64,000 nucleotides of DNA, from NCBI GenBank assembly GCA_937960895.1, contig CALCJD010000146.1:104246-168245 (forward strand), read 5' to 3'. Under the pieces are notes generated by a model that searched no databases, had not been told where the DNA came from, and saw nothing but the letters and a program-made list of their open reading frames with translations. The stretch's first letter is position 1. Each line of letters starts with the position of its first letter. This document shows, one piece after another, positions 7,691 to 17,164 of the stretch. Source of the DNA: an uncultured Spartobacteria bacterium (GTDB lineage Bacteria; Verrucomicrobiota; Verrucomicrobiia; Chthoniobacterales; Terrimicrobiaceae). The position numbers and the translations under genes were made by a program.

Positions 7691-9889
7691 ATGCCAGACG
7701 CCCTTCGCGCCGTGTTTTGCGATCCCGCCTTCCGCTATGGACTGAAGTTCGGGCTGGCCGGCGTTGTGGCGGTTTTCATCGCGCTGGCGCTGCGGCTGGA
7801 GGAGCCGACCTGGGCGCTCTTCACGGTCTTCGTGCTGATGATTGCGCAGTTTGTGGGCGCCATCGCAGAGAAATCCATCTTTCGCATCATCGGCACGACC
7901 CTCGGCGCCGTTCTGGGCTATCTGGTGACGGCCGGTTTCGAGCAGCAGCCGGTGGTGTTTCTCCTGCTGGTCGGCGGAGTGGTCGGATTCTGCACAGCCA
8001 TGTTCGGGCAAAGCCGCTATCCGTATGCGTTCCTGCTCTGCGGGCTCACCATGACCGTGGTGACCAGCAACGGACTCAACAATCCGGACTTCTCCTGGCA
8101 GTTCGCCCTGTGGCGCATTGAGGAGGTCACCCTCGGCATCCTTGTGGCCATCGTGGTGCAAAGCCTCATCTGGCCGCGTTTCGCGCGCGTGGAGTTTGCC
8201 CGGAGCACCCGGGAGGCCTTTGCCGACCTGCGCGCCTGCTTCCAGGACAGCGCAAATTCGGTCTTTGCCGGCGGCAGCGAGGAGGCCGTGCGCCGGGCGG
8301 AGGATTTTCCCGCCCGCATCTCCACGCTGCGCGGGCTGCTGGATTTCGGCGCACGGGAAAGCCAGTATTTCCGCGACCGGCTTCCGACCTATTTCGAAAT
8401 CACCTCCTGCCTTTCCCGGATCGCCTCCGCCATCGCCACCCTGTCCCGGTCCGTGCCGCCGGATTCCTTCTACGCGGCCAAGGTCCGTGCGGAAGCCGAG
8501 GCCGTGCATCAGGCGCTCGGCGACGCCCTGGCCGATCTCGCGGAGGAAACCTCGGCTCCGGAGACCCGCGCCCGGCATCGCAGGCATCTGCAGGAAGCCT
8601 TCGGCACCCTGGAGGCGCGGTTGAAGGAGCTGCGCCACGACCCCCGGCTTTTTGATCTGCCGCCGGACGAAACCCTCGCCTTCGGGCTGCACCTGCTGGC
8701 CGCCGACGAAATCCGTCAGCAAATCGAGCGGGCCCACGAGTTGCTCGATTCGCTGCCGTCCCCCGGGGATTTGCGCGCCACGCGCGAACCGGAACCGTTC
8801 GTCTCGCCCGTTCCCCCGCCCTTCTGGATCCGCAGCGGCATCAAGTCGGGGATCGCCGTGGTGGTGGCCCTCATCCTTGACAACTGGCTCCAGCCTCCGG
8901 GCGGCTCGATGCTGGTGCTGGGCGCCTGGGTCATGACCTCGCTCAACGCCACAAGCCCCGGAGGACGCGGCGACTGGCGCGCGTTTCATTACGTCATCTA
9001 CTCGATTCTCGTGCTGATGGCCGTCAGCCTGATCCTTCTGGCCATCCGCCCGCTGCTGTCGAGCTATGCGGTGATGAACACCATCATTTTCGTGTGGTTG
9101 TTCATCTGGGGGTATCTGACCTTCCACACCCGCGGCATAACCATCCCGATGCAGATGGCCATGCTGATGATCGTCGGCATTCTGGGGCTCAACGGTCAGG
9201 AACCGATTTCCTTCCGGGCGATCTCGGACTTTTTCTTCGGGCTCGCCTTTTCCGTCGTGCTGGCGGCATTGATCCAGCGGCTGATCTGGCCCTCCCTTCC
9301 GCAATGGGAACTTCGCGACCGCCTCGTCGAACTGCTCCGGCTCTGCCGGCGGATACTAACCGACGGTCCGTCCGCGCTCCCGCTCTGGCAGAAGACCCGC
9401 ATTGCCCTCATCCCCGGCGAGGCCAGCGTGCGCATCGCGCGGCTGACCGCCCCGGTGGTTCCGGAGGGAGAGCGGGAGCGGCTGGGTTCCTACCTCAACA
9501 TCCTGCGCCGTGTGGGCGCCCAGCTTTCCCTCGCCGTCGGCCGGATTCCCCCGCTTTTGCCCGCCGAACACGCCGACGAAGGGCGGCGTCAGGTGGCCGG
9601 ACTCGAGGCCGAATTGCAGCGTCACCTCTCCGCGCATGAAGCCTCATTGCTTGAGGCCGGGCCGCCCGAGGTCGACGCCCAAAAACTCGGCGAACTTCTC
9701 GCCGGCTGGCGCCGCTGGATCAGCGAACTCCGTGTCTGGATGCTGCACCGGGATTTTCCCGCCCACGAGATCGTCCGTCTGGTCGGTCTCTCCAGCCGCT
9801 ACGAGGAGGCCGGAAAGGACTTGATCCAGGCCGGCGAGGAAGCCCGGCGCCTGCGCCTCTCGCATTACATGGGGGATTATTCGCTGTAA
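7691..9889 (+). CDS. FUSC-family inner-membrane exporter (AaeB/YccS-like)
   Basis: 732 aa. There are two membrane blocks: roughly residues 15-165 (with LEEPTWALFTVFVLM) and roughly 380-520, separated by a soluble helical region, plus a soluble C-terminal tail. This is the duplicated fusaric-acid-resistance/aromatic-acid-exporter fold. Members export aromatic acids or other toxic compounds, usually with a membrane-fusion partner, and none is adjacent here. It probably has its own leaderless transcript from the promoter at 7655. It ends at a strong hairpin (9891-9919). The substrate is unknown. Confidence 0.75.
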   Translation: MPDALRAVFCDPAFRYGLKFGLAGVVAVFIALALRLEEPTWALFTVFVLMIAQFVGAIAEKSIFRIIGTTLGAVLGYLVTAGFEQQPVVFLLLVGGVVGFCTAMFGQSRYPYAFLLCGLTMTVVTSNGLNNPDFSWQFALWRIEEVTLGILVAIVVQSLIWPRFARVEFARSTREAFADLRACFQDSANSVFAGGSEEAVRRAEDFPARISTLRGLLDFGARESQYFRDRLPTYFEITSCLSRIASAIATLSRSVPPDSFYAAKVRAEAEAVHQALGDALADLAEETSAPETRARHRRHLQEAFGTLEARLKELRHDPRLFDLPPDETLAFGLHLLAADEIRQQIERAHELLDSLPSPGDLRATREPEPFVSPVPPPFWIRSGIKSGIAVVVALILDNWLQPPGGSMLVLGAWVMTSLNATSPGGRGDWRAFHYVIYSILVLMAVSLILLAIRPLLSSYAVMNTIIFVWLFIWGYLTFHTRGITIPMQMAMLMIVGILGLNGQEPISFRAISDFFFGLAFSVVLAALIQRLIWPSLPQWELRDRLVELLRLCRRILTDGPSALPLWQKTRIALIPGEASVRIARLTAPVVPEGERERLGSYLNILRRVGAQLSLAVGRIPPLLPAEHADEGRRQVAGLEAELQRHLSAHEASLLEAGPPEVDAQKLGELLAGWRRWISELRVWMLHRDFPAHEIVRLVGLSSRYEEAGKDLIQAGEEARRLRLSHYMGDYSL

Positions 9890-9890
9890 G

Positions 9891-9919
9891 GGGAGAACCC
9901 GCGCGGATGCGCGTCTCCC
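9891..9919 (+). terminator. Hairpin just after the FUSC gene
   Basis: Outer arms GGGAGA/TCTCCC and inner arms CGCGC/GCGCG around a GGAT loop, starting 2 nt after the stop codon. There is no U-run, so it is an intrinsic-terminator-like or mRNA-end stabilising hairpin between convergent genes. Confidence 0.5.
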
Positions 9920-9956
9920 GTCCGCCCCCCCCGACCACCGATCCTCCGGCGGCACT

Positions 9957-9970
9957 CCTCCCCGGGGAGG
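9957..9970 (-). terminator. Perfect 14-bp GC palindrome behind the L,D-transpeptidase gene
   Basis: CCTCCCCGGGGAGG is a perfect palindrome one base downstream of the stop codon of the minus-strand gene. It may act as a 3' end hairpin, or it may be a chance GC palindrome. Confidence 0.3.
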
Positions 9971-9971
9971 G

Positions 9972-10610
9972 TTAATGCACAATCGTCACCGGTGTTCCCA
10001 GCGGAGCATTCTCGAAAAAGATCCGGGCCATGTCCTTGGGCAGCCGGATGCATCCGTGGGAATCGGGCACGCCCGGCAGGTAGCCCGCATGCATGCCGAC
10101 GGCACCGGTCACGCGCATGAAATAGGGCATCGGTGCGCCCTCGAAATGCGCCCCGGGCGGACACTTGTCGCGGTGCACTCCGACATTGCGCACGACAATG
10201 TTCCCCTCGGAGTCCACAAAGTTCCCATACAGATTGGAAACGTGATTGGCGTTTTTCTGAATGACCCGAAAGCTGCCGGTCGGGGTGTTGTAACCCTCCC
10301 GTCCGCTAGAGATCGGCGACATGCCGACGAGTTTGCCACCCTTGTAAAAATAGGCCTCCTGGGCGCCGAGATCGATGCGGATGGAGGGCGCGCCGGAAAC
10401 CCCGTCCCCGTTCCAATACCCGGCGCTTTGCACCCGGCCGGCCTGGGTGTGTTTCGTCACCACCCGACCGTCCGCGCCCAGATACAGCGTGGCGTAGCTG
10501 TCGGACTGCAGCTGTCGTTCGGTCAGATGGCGGCTGGGTTTGACTTTCGGGGGAGCGGCGCATCCGGCCAGGCATCCCGCCGCCAGCAAACTGAAAAGAC
10601 GCAGGTTCAT
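9972..10610 (-). CDS. L,D-transpeptidase (YkuD domain) lipoprotein
   Basis: 212 aa. The N-terminus is a lipoprotein signal with an LAGC lipobox (C17). The YkuD catalytic motif is HAGYLPGVPDSHGC, with H174, S184, H185 and the nucleophile C187. The family forms 3-3 crosslinks in peptidoglycan or attaches lipoproteins to it, acting in the periplasm on tetrapeptide stems. The start ATG at 10610 gives a textbook signal. It is divergent from the DUF4112 gene. Confidence 0.85.
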   Translation of the reverse strand: MNLRLFSLLAAGCLAGCAAPPKVKPSRHLTERQLQSDSYATLYLGADGRVVTKHTQAGRVQSAGYWNGDGVSGAPSIRIDLGAQEAYFYKGGKLVGMSPISSGREGYNTPTGSFRVIQKNANHVSNLYGNFVDSEGNIVVRNVGVHRDKCPPGAHFEGAPMPYFMRVTGAVGMHAGYLPGVPDSHGCIRLPKDMARIFFENAPLGTPVTIVH

Positions 10611-10663
10611 GGCGGAAATGCCTAGCGGGAACCGGGCAAATCGAAAAGCGTCAAAAGTCGTCC

Positions 10664-10692
10664 TTGCAGACCGTCGCAACCGTGCGATGAAT
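10664..10692 (+). promoter_or_regulatory. Putative promoter of the DUF4112 gene
   Basis: TTGCAG, a 17-nt spacer and ATGAAT, ending 5 nt before the ATG at 10698. The geometry matches other promoters here; the -10 is a weak match. Confidence 0.3.
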
Positions 10693-10697
10693 GCGGA

Positions 10698-11210
10698 ATG
10701 AAGACGGAAGAAGTCCGCGAAGTGGAATTCGAAGTCCTGCCGCCCGAGCGTCCGCGCGGCGACAGCGAACTTTCCCGCCTCATCGCCTTCATTTTGGACG
10801 ATCTCATTCCCCTGCCCGGAACCAAATACCGGGTGGGCCTCGATCCGATCATCGGGCTCATTCCCGGCGTGGGCGACGCCTCCACCGGCGCATTTGCCAG
10901 CATCATCCTTTTCCAGGCCCTCCGCGCCGGCGTGCCGCGCGTGGTCATCGCCCACATGGCCGCCAATATCCTCATCAACTCCGTCCTCGGCGCCCTTCCC
11001 GGCGTGGGCGACCTGTTTTCCGCCTGGTTCAAGTCGAACCGGAAAAACTATGCCCTGCTGCAAAAGCACTCCGGCACCCGCCGCGCCTCGACCCGTGCGG
11101 ACTGGATTTTCGTGGGCGGCCTGCTCACCCTCATCGTGCTGGGCGTGGTCACCGCCGCACTGGCCGCCGGCTACATGGCCGTGAGCATGCTGCGCTGGAT
11201 TTTTGGCTAG
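10698..11210 (+). CDS. DUF4112 membrane protein
   Basis: 170 aa. The DPIIGLIPGVGD motif (near residues 49-60) and the second PGVGD repeat near residue 100 are the signature of DUF4112. Hydrophobic stretches near residues 60-100 and 136-165 suggest two to three membrane segments. Its function is not known. The uracil-DNA glycosylase-family gene starts 36 nt downstream, so the two may be co-transcribed. Confidence 0.75.
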   Translation: MKTEEVREVEFEVLPPERPRGDSELSRLIAFILDDLIPLPGTKYRVGLDPIIGLIPGVGDASTGAFASIILFQALRAGVPRVVIAHMAANILINSVLGALPGVGDLFSAWFKSNRKNYALLQKHSGTRRASTRADWIFVGGLLTLIVLGVVTAALAAGYMAVSMLRWIFG

Positions 11211-11246
11211 CGCCGGTCGGGCTCCCACGACCATGCTGGGCGGTTC

Positions 11247-11855
11247 ATGGATCCGCTCGAATCCCACCTTCGCGAACTCTCCGCCTGCCGGCGGTGTCCG
11301 TCCATGCACCGTCCGGTCGTGGTCGGACGACCGGTCAACAGCCGCATCATCCTGGTCGGCCAGGCGCCGGGCGTGAAGGAGCCCTTACTGGGCAAACCCT
11401 TTGCGTGGACCGCGGGAAAGACCCTGTTCAAATGGCTCGAGCGCGCCACGGGCTGGAATGAGGACACGGCCCGGTCCCGCATTTATTTTGCCGCGGTCTG
11501 CCGGTGTTTTCCTGGCAAGAACCCCAAGGGCGGCGACCGCGTGCCGGACGAAGCCGAGATCAGCGCCTGCTCGCACTGGCTGGACCGGGAATTCTCCCTT
11601 CTCAAACCCACCCTCGTCCTGCCGGTGGGCAAGCTGGCCATTTCGCAGTTTCTGGATTTCCCCTCGCTGGCCGACGTGGTGGGACGCACGTGGACCATTC
11701 CGCGCGGACACGGTCCGGTGGATCTCATTCCGCTTCCCCATCCGTCCGGGGCCTCCACCTGGCACCGCATGGAGCCGGGCAAATCCCTGCTCGAAAAAGC
11801 GCTGGACCTTCTCGCCGGTCACCCGGCGCTCAAACAGACCGCCCTGGCGGCCTGA
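11247..11855 (+). CDS. Uracil-DNA glycosylase-superfamily protein
   Basis: 202 aa. Motif 1 is GQAPG (residues 38-42), close to the GEAPG of family 4 and unlike family 1. Motif 2 is HPSGASTW from H165, where family 4 usually has HPSA-x-x-R. C14/C17, C85/C87 and C108 could form the iron-sulfur site of family 4/5 enzymes. It probably excises uracil or another deaminated base from DNA. The variant motif 2 leaves substrate range open. Confidence 0.7.
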   Translation: MDPLESHLRELSACRRCPSMHRPVVVGRPVNSRIILVGQAPGVKEPLLGKPFAWTAGKTLFKWLERATGWNEDTARSRIYFAAVCRCFPGKNPKGGDRVPDEAEISACSHWLDREFSLLKPTLVLPVGKLAISQFLDFPSLADVVGRTWTIPRGHGPVDLIPLPHPSGASTWHRMEPGKSLLEKALDLLAGHPALKQTALAA

Positions 11856-11914
11856 GAACACACGGACCGGATCGCGTTCCCCGCCCACTCCACCGCGCCG
11901 ACCCGGACAACGGT

Positions 11915-12643
11915 CTAAAGTTTCAGCACCTTGGTCAGCCGCTCGGCGATGCCCTTCACCACCCGCACGCGGGCGTACCACTTGTAGTTGGCCGGAATGA
12001 CGATCCACGGCGCCACGTCGGTGGAGGTTTTTTCAAACATGTCCTCGGCGGCCTGGTTGTGCTGGTTCCAATGTTCGCGGTTGCGCCAGTCCTCGTCGCT
12101 GATCTTCCAGTGCTTGTAGGGATCGGCTTCCCGCCGTTTGAAGCGGGCGAGTTGTTCGTCCTTCGTGATCTGGAGGTAAAACTTCAAAATGATCGCCCCG
12201 TCGTCGGCCAACTGGCGTTCAAATTCGTTGATCTCGCGGTAGGCGCGCTTCCATTCGGCCTCGGAACAGAATTTTTCCACCCGTTCGACCAGCACGCGGC
12301 CGTACCAGGAGCGGTCGAAGATGGCCATTTGCCCGTAGGGGGGCAGCTTTGTCCAGAAGCGCCACATGTAGTGGTGTTGATATTCCTCGGGCGTGGGTTT
12401 GACGATGGAATAAACCCGCACGAGCCGGGGATCGAGCCGCTCGGTCACCCGCTTGATCGCCCCGCCCTTGCCGGCGGCATCGGGGCCCTCCATCACGATG
12501 ATGACGGACCGCTTTTTCTCGCGCAGCACGAGCTGGGCGTTGAGGAGCTCAAGCTGGTATTTTTTCAGGAGGCGTTTGTATTCGTCCTGTTCCAGCGACT
12601 TCGACTGGTCGAGTTCGTCGAGACGGATGCGGTCTTTGGCCAT
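11915..12643 (-). CDS. ppk2: Polyphosphate kinase 2 family protein
   Basis: 242 aa. The Walker A motif GPDAAGKGG covers residues 53-61 (K59), and the Walker B/catalytic motif FDRSWYGR includes D110 and R111. PPK2 enzymes move phosphate between polyphosphate and nucleoside mono- or diphosphates. The short single-domain form fits class I or III, which I cannot separate without alignment. It is convergent with the glycosylase-family gene (59-nt gap) and ends upstream of kup in the same direction. Confidence 0.85.
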   Translation of the reverse strand: MAKDRIRLDELDQSKSLEQDEYKRLLKKYQLELLNAQLVLREKKRSVIIVMEGPDAAGKGGAIKRVTERLDPRLVRVYSIVKPTPEEYQHHYMWRFWTKLPPYGQMAIFDRSWYGRVLVERVEKFCSEAEWKRAYREINEFERQLADDGAIILKFYLQITKDEQLARFKRREADPYKHWKISDEDWRNREHWNQHNQAAEDMFEKTSTDVAPWIVIPANYKWYARVRVVKGIAERLTKVLKL

Positions 12644-12694
12644 GCGGAGAGAGTGTGCTGCGCTCTTAGCGTGAACCCGGGCCGATGGGAAGCC

Positions 12695-14608
12695 TCAAGC
12701 ACGCATCATCCAGGTAAATTCGATGAGCTGGGCGTGGGGGATGTAAAAATAATCCGGGGCGTAGCTGACGTTGCGGCTGAGAAAACCGAACAACCCGCGG
12801 CGCCAGCGGGCCAGGCGGTGTCCGACGTATTCCACGATGAGTTCGCGTCCCAGCACGTAAAACGTGTCCGGCCCTCCGCTCCGGATGGCGCCCCCGGAAA
12901 TCCGGCCCGCCTGCGCGAGAATCTCCGGCGCATGCGGCTCCTGCATGTATCCATGCAGCGCCGTGACGTGCCAGAGGTGGGTGCCGAGCCGCTCGACCTT
13001 CACGCAGCGCGGCATGTCGACATCGCTCTCCATGGCATTGACCAGGCTCAGCAAAATCACCTGGTCGCGGAGCACGCCGTTGCGGCGCAGGTATTCGAAC
13101 GCCCGGGCCGCCGCATAGCGGGGATGGCGGTTGCCGGTGAGAAAAACCATCTGTCCGGGCACGCGGAGGGACGGTTCGTTTTCGAGGCGCGCGGCCAGTT
13201 CCTCCGGCGAGGACGGCCGCGACCGCATGTGTTCCAGAATGATGGAACGACCGGCATGCCAGGTGAGCATGATGATGAGAAGCACGCCGGCCACCAGGAG
13301 GGGAAAATATCCGCCCTCGGGGAATTTGGTGAGACAGGAAACCAAAAACGGCAGCTCAATGCAGAGCAGGCCCGCGGTGAGCGCCGCCGACCGCCAGAGC
13401 GGCCATTTCCAGCAGCGTTGGGTGACGAGGAAAAGCGAAAGCGTGGTGATGACCATCGTGCCCACCACGGCGAGCCCGTAGGCGGCGGCGAGGTTGTCAC
13501 TGGAACGGAAGGTCAGAACGAGCAGGATGCACACCACCCCCAGGACCGCGTTCGTGGTGGGCACGTAAACCTGTCCGCGTTCATTGCGGCTGGTGTGCAT
13601 GACAAGAAACTTCGGGAAATAGTTCAGTTCCTGCGCCTGCGCGGTGAGGGAAAACACGCCGGAAATGAGGGCCTGCGAGGCGATCACGGTGGAGGCCGTG
13701 GCGAGAATCACCAGGGCCAGCGTCGGACCGCCCGCCGGAACCATCTGGAAAAAGGGCTCGATTTTTTGAAACGCCGGGGGATCCGAAAAAACCGCCGGAC
13801 GGTCCAGCACCACCGCGGCCTGGCCGAGATAATTCAAAAGCAGGGCCGGCAGGACCACCCCATGCCAGGCCCGGGCGATGGCGCGCCGACCAAAATGGCC
13901 CATGTCCGCATAAAGCGCCTCCACGCCGGTCACCGCCAAAACCACCGCTCCCATGATGGCCAGGGCCGTCCAGCCCGCCTCCCGGAGGAGGCCGATGGCA
14001 TACAGCGGATTGAAGGCCTGGAGGGCTCCCGGATGCCGGAAAATCCAGAAGGCCCCCATCGCTCCGAGAACCCCGAACCAGACCAGCATCACCCAGCCGA
14101 ACACAAAACCCAGGCGCCCCGTGCCCAGGCGCTGCAGCAGAAAAAGAACCGCCAGGATCGCCACCGTGAGCGGAATCACCGCCTTTGCCAGGGAGGGCCG
14201 CACGATCTCGAGTCCCTCCAGCGCGCTCAGCACCGAAATGGCGGGGGTGATGGTGCCGTCCCCGAAAAGGAGCGCCGCCCCGAAAAGCAGCATCAGCACG
14301 GAGACGGGCAGTCTGACGCGCGGCGACTTCGCCTGCCTTTTGTCGAGCAGCGCCAGGAGGGCAAACACCCCGCCCTCGCCGTGGTAGTCGGCCCGCATGA
14401 CGATGAGGATGTATTTCACCGACACCAGCAGGATGAGGGTCCACAAAATGAGCGACGTCACCCCCAGCACGGCGGCGGGCCCCGGATGCGCCACGGCGGT
14501 CATGGCGGTTTCAAAGGCATACAACGGACTGGTGCCGATGTCCCCAAACACAACCCCCAGGGCGCCGAGGGAAAGCGCCAGCTTGTGTTTGTCCGGACGG
14601 GCTTCCAT
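12695..14608 (-). CDS. kup: Kup-family potassium uptake protein
   Basis: 637 aa, the usual length. The N-terminus reads LGVVFGDIGTSPLYAFET, the Kup signature, and GDGTITPAISVLSA follows near residue 115. About twelve membrane segments fill residues 12-455, then comes a soluble C-terminal domain. It imports K+ with protons. The ATG at 14608 is 118 nt from the divergent xseA start. PPK2 lies 51 nt downstream in the same direction and could be on the same transcript. Confidence 0.92.
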   Translation of the reverse strand: MEARPDKHKLALSLGALGVVFGDIGTSPLYAFETAMTAVAHPGPAAVLGVTSLILWTLILLVSVKYILIVMRADYHGEGGVFALLALLDKRQAKSPRVRLPVSVLMLLFGAALLFGDGTITPAISVLSALEGLEIVRPSLAKAVIPLTVAILAVLFLLQRLGTGRLGFVFGWVMLVWFGVLGAMGAFWIFRHPGALQAFNPLYAIGLLREAGWTALAIMGAVVLAVTGVEALYADMGHFGRRAIARAWHGVVLPALLLNYLGQAAVVLDRPAVFSDPPAFQKIEPFFQMVPAGGPTLALVILATASTVIASQALISGVFSLTAQAQELNYFPKFLVMHTSRNERGQVYVPTTNAVLGVVCILLVLTFRSSDNLAAAYGLAVVGTMVITTLSLFLVTQRCWKWPLWRSAALTAGLLCIELPFLVSCLTKFPEGGYFPLLVAGVLLIIMLTWHAGRSIILEHMRSRPSSPEELAARLENEPSLRVPGQMVFLTGNRHPRYAAARAFEYLRRNGVLRDQVILLSLVNAMESDVDMPRCVKVERLGTHLWHVTALHGYMQEPHAPEILAQAGRISGGAIRSGGPDTFYVLGRELIVEYVGHRLARWRRGLFGFLSRNVSYAPDYFYIPHAQLIEFTWMMRA

Positions 14609-14726
14609 CGCCCCGCGTGTAACGTCTCCCGGCGGGTCAGGCGACAAAAAATCGAGGGGACATCGGCCGGAATCCGCCCCCTCTTTCGCCTTTGCGCCCG
14701 GCCGCGAAATCGCGCAGGCTGGGATA

Positions 14727-16151
14727 ATGCAACTCGACCTCGACCTCCACGGCAAACCGGAGCCCGAACCGGCGCCGCGGATTTTTTCCGTGGCGGAACT
14801 CACCCGGAAGGTGCGCGACCTGATCGAACGCGGCATCGGCGAGGTGTGGGTCGAGGGGGAAATTTCCAACCTCCGCCGGCAGGGCTCCGGGCATCAGTAT
14901 TTCACCCTCAAGGACGGCACGAGCCAGCTGGCCTGCGTGCTTTTTGCGGGAACCGCCGCGACGCTGCGCGGGGTCAAACTCGCCGACGGCCGGCACGTGC
15001 AGCTTTTCGGCGGGGTCACCGTGTATGAGGCGCGCGGCCAATACCAGATGATCGTCCGCCTCGTGCAAAACCGGGGCGAAGGCGCCCTGCAGGCCCGGTT
15101 CGAGGCTCTCAAGCGCCTCCTCGCCGCGGAGGGTTTGTTTGACGCCTCCCGCAAGCGTCCCCTGCCGCGTTTTCCCCGGCGGGTCGGACTGGTCACCTCG
15201 CCCACCGGAGCCGCCGTGCGGGATTTTCTGCACGTCCTGCACCGCCGCCATCCCGGCATCGAGGTCCTCATCAATCCCGTCCGCGTACAGGGCAGGGGCG
15301 CCGCGGCGGAAATCGCCCGCGCCATCCGGGAATTGGGCGAACCGGAAAAACACCGCCTGCCGGCCGTGGAGGTCATCGTGGTCACCCGCGGCGGCGGCAG
15401 CATCGAGGACCTCTGGGAGTTCAACGAGGAAGTTGTGGCCCGCGCCATCGCGGCGTCCCCCGTTCCGGTGGTCAGCGCCGTCGGACACGAAATCGATTTC
15501 ACCATCGCCGACTTTGCCGCCGATGTCCGCGCCCCCACGCCCAGCGCCGCCGCGGAAATTCTCGCCGCCGACCGCGTCGCCGTGATGACCCGGTTCCGTC
15601 AGGACGCCGCCCGGCTCACCGGCGCGTGCCGCGGACGGCTTTCCCTGCTCGAAGCCCGGCTCGGCGCCTTCCGTCAGTCGCCGCTTTTTCACGAACCCGT
15701 CCGTCGCATGCGGGACCTGCGACAGACCCTCGACCGCCTCGCCGAAACGCTGGAAGACCGGGTCACCCTGACGGTGGAACGCCGCCGTCATGCCCTCGGC
15801 ACCCAGATCACGCGCCTGGCCGCCCTTTCCCCGGTTCAGGCCATCCGCGAGACACGCCACACCGCCGCCCTGTGGCTGCAGCGCATGGAAGGCGCCCTGC
15901 GCGAGCAAACCACCTCCCGCCGCACCCGGCTGGAACGCGCCCGCGGCGTTCTGGAGGTTCTCAATCCCGGCGCCACCCTCGCCCGGGGGTACACGATCAC
16001 CTTTGACGCCGACGGACACCCCCTCACCTCCGCCCGCGACCTGCCCGAAGGCGCGACCATCCGGACGCGTTTTCACGACGGCGAGGTGGAAACCCACACT
16101 GCGAAACATTTGACGCCCGCGCCCGGACGGATAAAAAAGAAGGCCACGTGA
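14727..16151 (+). CDS. xseA: Exodeoxyribonuclease VII large subunit
   Basis: 474 aa. An N-terminal OB-fold (VWVEGEISNLR...SGHQYFTLKD, residues 38-62) is followed by the catalytic core with VTSPTGAAVRDFLHV, VTRGGGSIEDLWEFN and VSAVGHEIDFTIAD. With XseB it degrades single-stranded DNA. XseB is not in the window. There is no clear Shine-Dalgarno. A TTGCGC box, 17-nt spacer and a weak -10 end 6 nt before the ATG. It overlaps bioB by 4 nt (GTGA), so translation is probably coupled. Confidence 0.95.
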   Translation: MQLDLDLHGKPEPEPAPRIFSVAELTRKVRDLIERGIGEVWVEGEISNLRRQGSGHQYFTLKDGTSQLACVLFAGTAATLRGVKLADGRHVQLFGGVTVYEARGQYQMIVRLVQNRGEGALQARFEALKRLLAAEGLFDASRKRPLPRFPRRVGLVTSPTGAAVRDFLHVLHRRHPGIEVLINPVRVQGRGAAAEIARAIRELGEPEKHRLPAVEVIVVTRGGGSIEDLWEFNEEVVARAIAASPVPVVSAVGHEIDFTIADFAADVRAPTPSAAAEILAADRVAVMTRFRQDAARLTGACRGRLSLLEARLGAFRQSPLFHEPVRRMRDLRQTLDRLAETLEDRVTLTVERRRHALGTQITRLAALSPVQAIRETRHTAALWLQRMEGALREQTTSRRTRLERARGVLEVLNPGATLARGYTITFDADGHPLTSARDLPEGATIRTRFHDGEVETHTAKHLTPAPGRIKKKAT

Positions 16152-17164
16152 GCAAGACCTTTGCCGATCTCGAAAAAATCTACCGGCGCCCGTTTTTTGA
16201 TCTCCTGCAGGAAGCACGGCGGGTTCACCAGGAAAACTGGCCGGAAAATGAAATGCAACTTTGCACGCTTCTCAGCGTGAAAACCGGCGGCTGCAGTGAA
16301 GACTGCGCCTATTGCGCCCAGAGCGCCCGCTACAACACGGGCGTGCAGCGCGAGAAGCTCATGACCGCCGAGGACGTGCTGCCCTACGCACGCCAGGCCC
16401 GAGCCAACGGCTCCACGCGCTTTTGCATGGGCGCCGCCTGGAAGGGCGTGTGCGACGGGGATCAAAAATTCGAGCAGATGCTCGAGACGATCCGCGAAGT
16501 CGGCAAGCTGGGCATGGAGGTGTGCGTCACCCTCGGCCACCTCACCGACGCCGAGGCCCGCAAACTCAAGGAAGCCGGTGTCACCGCCTACAATCACAAC
16601 ATCGACACCTCGCCGGAGCATTATCCGAACATCGTCCGCACCCACACCTTCCAGGACCGCCTGGATACGATCGGCGCCGTGCAGCGCGCCGGCATGAGCG
16701 TGTGTTGCGGCGGCATCATCGGCATGGGGGAAAGCGAGGAGGACCGCCTGCGCATGCTGGAGGTGCTCTGCGGTTTCAATCCCCCGCCGGAAAGCGTGCC
16801 GATCAACTGCCTCATGCCCATGCCCGGCACCCCGCTGGAGGAATGTCCGCCGGTCGACGTCTTTGAACTGGTCCGGCTCATCGCCACCACGCGCATCGCC
16901 CTGCCGAAGGCCAAGGTGCGCCTCTCCGCGGGCCGCACGCGGCTCTCCCGCGAGGCGCAGGCGATGTGCTACTTCGCCGGCGCCAATTCCATCTTTTACG
17001 GGGAAAAGCTGCTCACCGCGGCCAACCCCTCCTCCAACGCCGACCTGGAACTCCTGCGCACGCTCGACCTTCAGCCGCAGGCGCCCTATTCCGACGTGCC
17101 CCGCCCCGAAGACTCCCAACCGCAGCCCTGCTGCTCAAACGCCTGCCCTTCCGTCTCCGCATGA
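16148..17164 (+). CDS. bioB: Biotin synthase
   Basis: 338 aa, radical-SAM. The 4Fe-4S motif is GGCSEDCAYC (C49, C53, C56). GVTAYNHNIDTSPE and CCGGIIGMGE are further BioB signatures. It inserts sulfur into dethiobiotin and needs a sacrificial 2Fe-2S cluster. The GTG start overlaps the xseA stop, and its own stop overlaps the rpiB ATG (ATGA). No other bio gene is nearby, so the operon mixes unrelated housekeeping functions. Confidence 0.97.
   Translation: MSKTFADLEKIYRRPFFDLLQEARRVHQENWPENEMQLCTLLSVKTGGCSEDCAYCAQSARYNTGVQREKLMTAEDVLPYARQARANGSTRFCMGAAWKGVCDGDQKFEQMLETIREVGKLGMEVCVTLGHLTDAEARKLKEAGVTAYNHNIDTSPEHYPNIVRTHTFQDRLDTIGAVQRAGMSVCCGGIIGMGESEEDRLRMLEVLCGFNPPPESVPINCLMPMPGTPLEECPPVDVFELVRLIATTRIALPKAKVRLSAGRTRLSREAQAMCYFAGANSIFYGEKLLTAANPSSNADLELLRTLDLQPQAPYSDVPRPEDSQPQPCCSNACPSVSA

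Noticed and set aside
12650..15028. Very long plus-strand open frames across kup and similar long open frames opposite other genes
   Set aside because: They are antisense shadows of high-GC coding sequence, with repetitive Arg/Pro/His-rich composition and no family resemblance.
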